A stretch of 64,000 nucleotides of DNA from contig BSBM01000592.1 of assembly GCA_027924585.1 (NCBI GenBank), positions 5,128,001-5,192,000 of the forward strand, read 5' to 3'. Position 1 is the first letter of the stretch. Every line of letters begins with the position of its first letter. Positions 57,128 through 64,000 of the stretch are shown here, in pieces. Under the pieces are notes generated by a model that worked only from the letters and a program-made list of their open reading frames with translations, was not told the origin of the DNA and made no database searches. Both the position numbers and the translations under genes were made by a program. This DNA is from Larix kaempferi. Its lineage: Eukaryota; Streptophyta; Pinopsida; Pinales; Pinaceae.

Positions 57128-59171
57128 CGACGGGTGCAAGAGAGAACTTGCAACAAAGTTCGAGATATTTGGTTGTCTAGTGTTTGTTCATATTCAAAAG
57201 AGAAAAGAACCAAACTGGATCCTTCTGGAAAGAAAGGAATCTTTGTTGGATATTGTGAGGTCTCCAAGGCCTTCAGGATCTATATACCAGGCTATCATCA
57301 CATGGAGATTAGTAGGGATGTAACATTTAATGAAGATGCATCCCACAAGAAGTCCATAAAGTGCTAGCATGAAGAATTATATGAAGAAGATGTAGCTCCT
57401 AGAGTTACAGAAGTGGCACCCTCTCCCGTTGATGAGACTCTGGAAGATCATGATATGTTGGAGCCCCAAGATCCTCCATCCATGACTACCTCTCGCAAGA
57501 GAAAACCAACTTGGGCTCGAGAAATCATTCAAGATGCAGAGAGGTATGGAGCTCCACAAGAGAAAGCAAGAGGCCAAAGCCATTTTCCAGTTATGTGGCT
57601 TTGATGTGTGAACTTGTAGATATAGAAACTACTTGCTTCGAAGAGGCCATTCAAAAGAAATAATGGGTAGAAGCTATGACGGAAGAATACTAGTCTATAA
57701 TGAAGAATGATGTATGGGACATAGTTCCCAAACCAAAAGGTAAAAGTGTGGTATCTTCCAAATGGATATACAAGATAAAACATGCTACTAATGGAAGTAT
57801 GGAGAAATACAAAGCTGGATTTGTGGCTCGAGGACTCTCTCAAAAGGAAGGAATCGATTATGAGGAAACATTTGCTCCTGTAGCAAGGTACACTTCAATT
57901 ATAACCATCATGGCACTGGCAGCCACGATGAAGTGGAAGTTACACCAGATGGATGTGAAAACAGCGTTCCTGAATGGTGTTATTGAGGATAAAGTGTACA
58001 TAGAACAACCACAAGGGTTTGAGGTTGAAAACAAAGAGACACATGTTTGCAAATTGAAGAAGGCTTTGTATGGATTGAAGCAAGCTCCAAGAGCTTGGTA
58101 TGGAAGAATTGATGGTTTTCTGACGAGCTTAGGCTTTACCAAAAGTAAAGTTGATCCTAACCTTTACTCCAAGGTTATGGATGATGAAGTAGTCATATTA
58201 TTGCTATATGTAGATGACTTGTTCCTGACAGGTAATGAGAAACAAATCTCAGAGTGCAAGAAGAAGCTCACTGCAGAATTCGAGATGAAAGACCTTGGCT
58301 TAATGCATTATTTTCTAAATCTCGAGGTATGGCAGAGCCCAGAGGGAATCTTCCTTAACCAAGAGAAGTATGCAGTAGAAATCTTGAAAAGATTTGATAT
58401 GTTGGAGTGTAAAGCCATGGCCACACCCATGGATACCAACTTGAAATTATTATCTAATACTTCGTCAGAATTAGTGGATGTGGCTCTATATAGGTAGATT
58501 ATTGGGTCGTTTTTGTATTTGACGAATACCAGGCCAAATATATACTTTGTTGTGAACACCTTGAGTCAGTATCTAGTTGAGACCAGACGTGTTCACATTG
58601 TAGCTGCAAAGCATGTGATGAGGTACCTAAAAGGTACAATAGACTATGGTCTCAATTATACTCGAGATCATGAGTTCAGACTGTATGGTTATACAGATTT
58701 CGATTGGGCAAGAAGTGTCTCAGACAGGAAGAGCACTTCAGGTGGATGTTACAGTCTGGGGTCAGCCATGATCTCATGGCTAAGCAAGAAGAAATCCAGT
58801 GTTGCTCTCAGCACTACAGAGGCAGAGTATATTGCAGCCTGTTCTGCGAGTCGTGAAGCTATATGGCTTCGGAAGTTGTTATCAAGTCTGTTTGACCCGG
58901 AGTTGGATACCATAGTGATTCTATGTGATAACCAGAGTTGTATAAAGATGACAGAGAACCTTGTGTTCCATGATAAGTCAAAGCACATAGAGATACGGTA
59001 TTTCTACATCCGTAATACCGTGCAGAAGGGAGCTATAAAGCTCTAATATGTGAGAGCACGGATGAGCAGGTTGCAGATATGTTGACTAAGCCTCCATCTC
59101 GTGTGAAGTTTGAGCACTTCCGTGACAAGCTTGGTGTAGTCCGTAAGGACTTCCCTCGAAAGGGGGAGTAG
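57128..59171 (+). pseudogene. C2 copia integrase tail, RT and RNase H
   Basis: The integrase C-terminal region reads 'FEIFGCLVFVHI', then one frame over 'KRTKLDPSGKKGIFVGY' and 'AFRIYIPGYH' (the GKxGIFVGY block of copia integrases). A frame change near 57585 and a TAA replacing Glu near 57660 follow. RT at 57700-58497 is open: 'QMDVKTAFLNG', 'YGLKQAPRAWYGR', 'LLLYVDDLF'. RNase H at 58513-59046: 'SQYLVETRRVH', 'GYTDFDWARS', 'ALSTTEAEYIAACSASREAI', 'KHIEIRYFYIR'. The end is 'DKLGVVRKDFPRKGE' and TAG at 59169. TAG codons at 57691-57693 and 58495-58497 sit at the same two positions as in C1. It cannot make a full polyprotein. Confidence 0.9.
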
Positions 59172-59964
59172 TATTGATGATATTGTGGTACAGTGGGATT
59201 GATCATCCCTAGACAGTGATCCCGTAATTCCGAAAGGAAGGATAGTCTTAAATGTTGACCTTGAGTTGTGATGGGATTGATCATCCCTAAACAGTGATCC
59301 CGTAATTCTGAAAGGAAGGATAGTCTTAAATGTTGATCCTTAGACTTAATCCCTGGTTCCGAAAGGAAGGATTGTCTAAGATATGTGTGTTGGACTTAAT
59401 TCCTGTTCCGAAAGGACGGATTGTTCATGATCCCTAGTTCCGAAAGGAAGGATCACCAGTGTTGTATGGACTAAATCCCTGGTTCCGAAAGGAAGGATTG
59501 TCCATGATCCCTGTTCCAAAAACAAGGATCACCAGAGTTGTTGGACTGAATCCCTAGTTCCGAAAGGAAGGATTGTCCATGATCCATGTTCTGAAAGGAA
59601 GGATCACCAGAGTTGTTGGACTGAATCCCTGGATCCGAAAGGAAGGATTGTGCATGATCCTTGTTCCGAAAGGAAGGATCACCAGAGTTGTTGGACTGAA
59701 TCCGTGGTTCCGAAAGGAAGGATCACTAGAGTTGTTGGACTAAATCCATGGTTCCGAAAGGAAGGATTGTCCATGATCCCTATTCCGAAAGTAAGGATCA
59801 CTAGTGTTGTTGGACTAAATCCCTAGTTCCGAAAGGAAGGATTGTACATGATCCCTGTTCCGAAAGGAAGGATCATCAAAGTTGTTGGATTGAATCCCGA
59901 GTTTCGAAAGGAAGGATTGTCCACGATCCCTAGTTCCAAAAGGAAGGATCATGTGTGTTGCAGG
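59172..59964 (+). repeat. 'Gttccgaaaggaagg' tandem array in C2
   Basis: More than 20 copies of 'ttccgaaaggaaggat', alternating with 'caccagagttgttggactg' and 'tgtccatgatccctg' linkers. Mirror of 49511-50197 in C1. Confidence 0.85.
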
Positions 59965-60256
59965 TGATGCTCCTGATGATGTTCCAGTACTGTAGATGAG
60001 GATGCTCCAGTGCTGTAGATGATGAGGTTCCAGGATGCTCCAGTGCTACAGATGATGATGTTCCAGTACCGTTGATGAGGATGCTCCAGTGCTGCAGATG
60101 ATGTTACTTCAGCTTTGTTCTGAAGATGATGATGATGATGTTACTTCAGTTCTACACTGAAGATGATGATGAGGTTCCAGCTCCGTGCTGTTGGTGTTGA
60201 TGTTGAAGAACTTCCAATGATTTATAGATGTATCAACCAATGTTCCAGATGATGTT
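59965..60256 (+). repeat. 'Gatgatgttccagtgctgta' array in C2
   Basis: Reverse counterpart of the CAT-rich array of C1 (49140-49510), ending at 'cagatgatgttgac'. Confidence 0.75.
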
Positions 60257-60281
60257 GACGACCGATGTAGCCATTTAGCCA
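60257..60281 (+). repeat. 25-bp family A scrap at a junction
   Basis: 'gaccgatgtagccatttagcc' is identical to a family A segment near 61964-61985. It lies between C2 and the LINE relic and suggests template switching or ectopic recombination. Confidence 0.5.
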
Positions 60282-60284
60282 AAT

Positions 60285-61784
60285 GATCTAACAACCCTTG
60301 CACATTTCTCTAGGGTGCACCCTTGTGTGACTTCAAGTTAGTGCCAAGGTGGTTAGATCCATCAATTTTCCTCAAACCATGAGTTAATACCATCAACAAA
60401 TTCTGCTAAACCATGAGTTGCTTTACCAATACCTTGAGCACTAAAGGGGGGAAACCTAGAGACACATGCCAACCTTTCAAGCAATAGAATGTAGCGATGC
60501 CTCAACATATGTGCCAAGAGAGAGGGCGCTCCAATAGAAACCACAATATACCTCAAACCAAACCAATTCCAAGTATGAAATCAATCCAATGAACCAAGGT
60601 GCTCAAGAACTAGTCTTCCACAAGGTCAAACCACTTCAAATCATTTTCAACATGTGTGCAATAAGCTAGCGGCTAGCACTCCATCAAAAGGTGTTATCCA
60701 TGATATGAGAAGGTGGTAAAAATGAGAAATTTAGCCATTTCTCCCAGGGCATTGAAATTAGTAGGGCACTTCACTTTATTCACAATCAAACTTTATGGAC
60801 CATGGACAAGCATCTTTTAATCCCATCATTACAAAGTAACTATTAACACTTGAAACTTAGGGAGACCCTAAGTTGATGGGTTTCTATCCCATTCCATGAA
60901 ATGCACTAAGTGTTAATTGCTAAGCTAAATTACTCCAATCATGCCAGTACTATCAAAGAAGGGGGGAGCACAACATCATCAAGATATCACCTATGAGGAA
61001 CATGCTATGTTATCCATTAGAATACCATAAAAAGATCTCATCCAACAACTAATAGCAACGACCACAACATCAACTCAATCAAAGGAGAGAAACATCTCTA
61101 GGCCAAAGCTCACATGCACTACCAATCCATCAAGTCATCTAGTAATGTCATCCTACAAGCTCAATCCTTGCGATAAAAATCACAAGTGTTGTGATGAAAA
61201 TCACATGTGTAAGCTTCATACAACATGAGTGGTAACAATTTCCATGATTCCTCCCCAAAAAGAAAATGCATTACCCATTTGGTAGATTAAATGCCTCCCT
61301 GTAATCTGATATCAATCAAACCCAAACCATCCCCATGCTTGGGTAAAGTGCATATATGCCAAGGGACCATAAGCAATAAGCAATCTCCACCAAATTTAGA
61401 CTACAAAAAGTTTCTTTATAACATCACAAAATGACTAAATTGACAAGCAAAAGGAAACCAACAAGATACATAATACAAGTTGTTAGCATGAAGAATTTTA
61501 CTAAGAACTTTTAATTTACCATTTAAGGGTAAAATCTATGAAATTACAATTGTGTATTCTACATTAAAGTTTCTATAGACACCATTCCTATAGAATGGAG
61601 AGGAAAACATTAACTCTAAAGGGCACCCCCATATAACGACCAATATCACCATCCCTCATATGTTGCCAAGGATGACTCAACTATGCTAGTTTGCCTTTCT
61701 CGCCAAGTAACCAAAAGTTGGACTTAGAATGACTCACCATAGCTCCAAATGCAATACAGAAAACATTCAAACATTCTAGGGATC
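60285..61784 (-). pseudogene. Decayed LINE 3' region (L1-type), minus strand
   Basis: On the minus strand, from 61680 to about 61500, one frame reads 'GDIGRYMGVPFRVNVFLSIL', then E-W-C-L, K-L, 'RIHNCNFIDFTLKW' and 'LVLCILLV', broken by several TAA/TAG codons. This order (R-Y-x-G-x-PF, S-x-x-W-x-W-x-L-x-K, W-x-F...) is that of the region after the RT in plant L1-type LINEs, as I recall it. The remainder down to 60285 has only short readings (for example 60362-60556, ending 'GLAEFVDGINSWFEEN') that I cannot place. Old and inactive. Confidence 0.5.
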
Positions 61785-64000
61785 TGTTATCACATATATA
61801 GTAGCCGGGCTACCATACATTATTTTTCTTATTCCAGTACACTTTTCAGCCAGTTCCCTTGCATTGAGATGCTGAGATGAGCATCTATTATGGATCATGA
61901 TTATTACATGGACAGCAGTTTTGTTCCTCATGCCATGACTGAGTTTCAGGACACTCAGAGAGATGACCGATGTAGCCATTTAGCCATTTATACATAGCAG
62001 TCAGTATTGCCCAGAGTTACGGTAGTAGTTTCAGAGGGCAGATGTTGGTTCAGATTATGTTCATTCAGGTATATGACTAAGCAAGTATATTATTGTGTTA
62101 TGGTTATATTGCTTTTATATTCATTCTTGTAGCATGTCTTAGCATTTAGTATTATGATCTAGCGATCATATAGATATGTGGACCTGGTTGTATCTTTATA
62201 TATATTATATTGTCCCCACTCAGACTTAGAAGTTCACTACCCATACTCATTGGTTTTACCCTCCCTAGGGAGAATAGAGGTGATCATTCCCACCATATTT
62301 TGGCTTGCTAGTGTTGGTCTCATTATTCATTGTCTTCACCCATCCATTACCTCCCAGTTTGTTCATTACCCTGACTTACTACTTGACTAGCGGCATGGAG
62401 GACCTTCCCTCGCTTTAGCCTCTGTGTTGGATGAGCTTCCCTGTTTCTCGTGTCTCGGCTCTGAGTTGGTGACAGAACTTACCTATGGTGAGTTGGATTG
62501 TAGTCCTAAATCATTCTGGTCGGTTGTCCCGATGTTTGGCACTGGTACGAAGTCCCCCTAGTCACTTAAGATGTGTTGGCTAAAACTGAAAGCTCATGTA
62601 CTACTTATGGAAACTTATGTAAATTCGCCCATGGAAATTGTAAACTCTAGAATGTGTTTCTCAACACACATGAGTAAAGGGCAAGAGCAATGAAAAGCTA
62701 TAAATTCTCCTTGAAGAGTATATGAAAGGTCTAAAAAGCAATGGTTCTTAAACTCTATATCTAAAAGATTGCTGACCTTATATATATGTACAAACATGCC
62801 CTGGATGTAAGTTGCAATTAGTTGTGCTTCTTAGCACACCTAAGATCCGAAGGGCTATGTAGGCCAAAAAGGCCATGAAGTCAAATCAATGGATCCTAAT
62901 GAACTTGGATCATCTTTTATAAAAGTAGGCATGGTGCCTAAGTTGAATAAGCACTCTTTGAACAACTTACCCATCTGTGAGACACTGCCATCCCCTATGT
63001 TATTGCTTGTCCAGCATATGTTAGAGTGTGTATTCCCTTTCCATTTCCAAAGTGTCATAATGTCAAGTCAGTAGTCATCCTTTAGCCTAGCCTTTTAAAT
63101 TTTTAGCCCTCATCCTTCACTAGCAAATTGATCACAACTATGAAGTGAGTATGGTCTTGAAAGTCTAGTCTGAGTCATAGTAAATATTGAAAGCCTTATA
63201 TATGTGGTTTTAGATCGCCAATAAATGATTACTTCTTGTTATAATTGTTACTTGAATGAATTGTAGAGCATTTTTTAACCTTTGGCACTTGCAGCAGTTT
63301 GGATGATAGCCTGAGTTATATTATTGGTCATGTTGACTTGGTCAAACCTAGGTTGACCAAAAGTCAATCACAGGACATGAGGTGGCAGACCTCAGTTGAT
63401 GCAGAGATATGAGACATGGTCTGGTACAAGTCACCAGGTGGTTCTATGTAGTGGTCTCAGGCTTATGATGATGATTTGTGTTTTCAACACTTTTACAGAT
63501 TATTATTATTTGGTATGTCAGGTATGTTGGATATTTATTATGATCATGCAAAGATCTATATTGTGTATGAGTACACATCTTAGATGGATTTGGGCTCTCT
63601 GAGTCTAATGAGACGGTCTGTTTTCAGTTCCGGACAGTTACAGTGATTATTAGCCTCAGTTGGCTATCCTCGTGCAGTTTTGGCCTGTCAGATGGCTTAT
63701 CAGAGCAGAGGTTGGACTTGACTGGTTCACCTAGGGCGTTGTGCATGGAGGGGGTGGTCCAGCCACTTGTTATTACCATATTACCCCCCTCCCAGAGAGC
63801 CTGGTGGGCTCACCTTAACAGCGCAGGCACTCCAGGAGGCAGTTTGGGCATGTTCACATTTCCCGAGGCAGTTAAAAAATGGTAAAAATGGCTATTGAGG
63901 GATTCAATTTGGGCTACTGAGGCAAGGGATTGGCATGGGATGATGTTTGATGATGAGTGGGATGTCTTCCACACCTTCTCCAACAGTTTCAGCTTTCAGT
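61785..64000 (+). repeat. Family A LTR, 5' half, continuing past the window
   Basis: Starts TGTTATCACATATATAG with a clear outer edge. Matches 1283-1666, the reverse of 55015-56465, 560-1280 (from 62400) and 22800-23640 (from 63100). The window ends before the promoter expected about 300-500 bp further on. ORFs within are short and without motif. Confidence 0.85.

Larger units (their letters stand above)
56466..60256 (+). mobile_element. C2: Ty1/copia element, plus strand, truncated at both ends
   Basis: Second copy of the C1 family. The 5' edge lies just before the intron-like segment; gag, PBS and most of integrase are absent. It continues through integrase tail, RT, RNase H and both tandem arrays, and stops at about 60256 before its PPT and 3' LTR. 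Confidence 0.9.

Noticed and set aside
1-64000. tRNA, rRNA or other classical ncRNA genes
   Set aside because: No cloverleaf or conserved rRNA segments were seen; tRNA-like words are only the primer-binding sites of retroelements.

Overview
This window looks like intergenic DNA of a large seed-plant genome, most likely a gymnosperm. That is an inference from three things: almost no host coding sequence, deeply nested and decayed retrotransposons with unusually long LTRs (about 3 to 5.4 kb), and one recognisable host gene fragment, two exons of a plant AMY2-type alpha-amylase. No bacterial-style operons, rRNA, tRNA genes or CRISPR are present.

Layout. 1-4567: broken copies of an LTR family called A here (LTR termini TGTTATCA...TGATAACA), enclosing a minus-strand Ty3/gypsy integrase relic. 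4568-7074: an inverted family A LTR. 7075-22789: a gag-only, non-autonomous Ty3/gypsy element (called F) with a tRNA-Asp-type primer-binding site and one gag ORF (12067-13416). Its 5' LTR carries a nested 3.2-kb SIRE-like solo LTR (8127-11341), and its 3' LTR is split by a 5.4-kb LTR of a related family B (copy B1, 14651-20067). 22790-25990: another family A LTR. 25991-30636: LTR B2. 30637-38867: a LINE relic cut into pieces by a small hAT element (itself holding a complete 4-kb family A solo LTR, 31118-35111) and by a 2.4-kb tRNA-Met-primed LTR element with an unknown ORF. 38868-40320: a hAT (BED/DUF659) transposase relic. 41064-48456: LTR-like DNA hosting three more hAT elements with perfect 8-bp target duplications, and the amylase exons at 44691-45115 (minus). 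48457-60256: two Ty1/copia elements of one family in head-to-head orientation (C1 minus, C2 plus), separated by an inverted family A fragment. 60285-61784: a decayed LINE 3' end (minus). 61785-64000: the start of a further family A LTR.

How the parts relate. F, B1, B2 and the gypsy relic share LTR-end motifs and look like one superfamily in which a gag-only element probably depends on pol-bearing relatives. The transcribed leaders of F and B carry several stem-loops whose stems differ between copies by compensating base changes while loops are kept (for example CCAACC-G/T, GAAA, C/A-GGTTGG). This is the best candidate here for an undescribed functional RNA structure. The copia pair shares two TAG codons at aligned pol positions where glutamine is expected, and a 361-367 bp intron-like segment, so the family seems to have multiplied while already defective. 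The hAT elements each repeat a private short motif from their own inverted repeat in the subterminal DNA.

All homology calls come from reading the sequence by eye. Boundaries without a target duplication are approximate.
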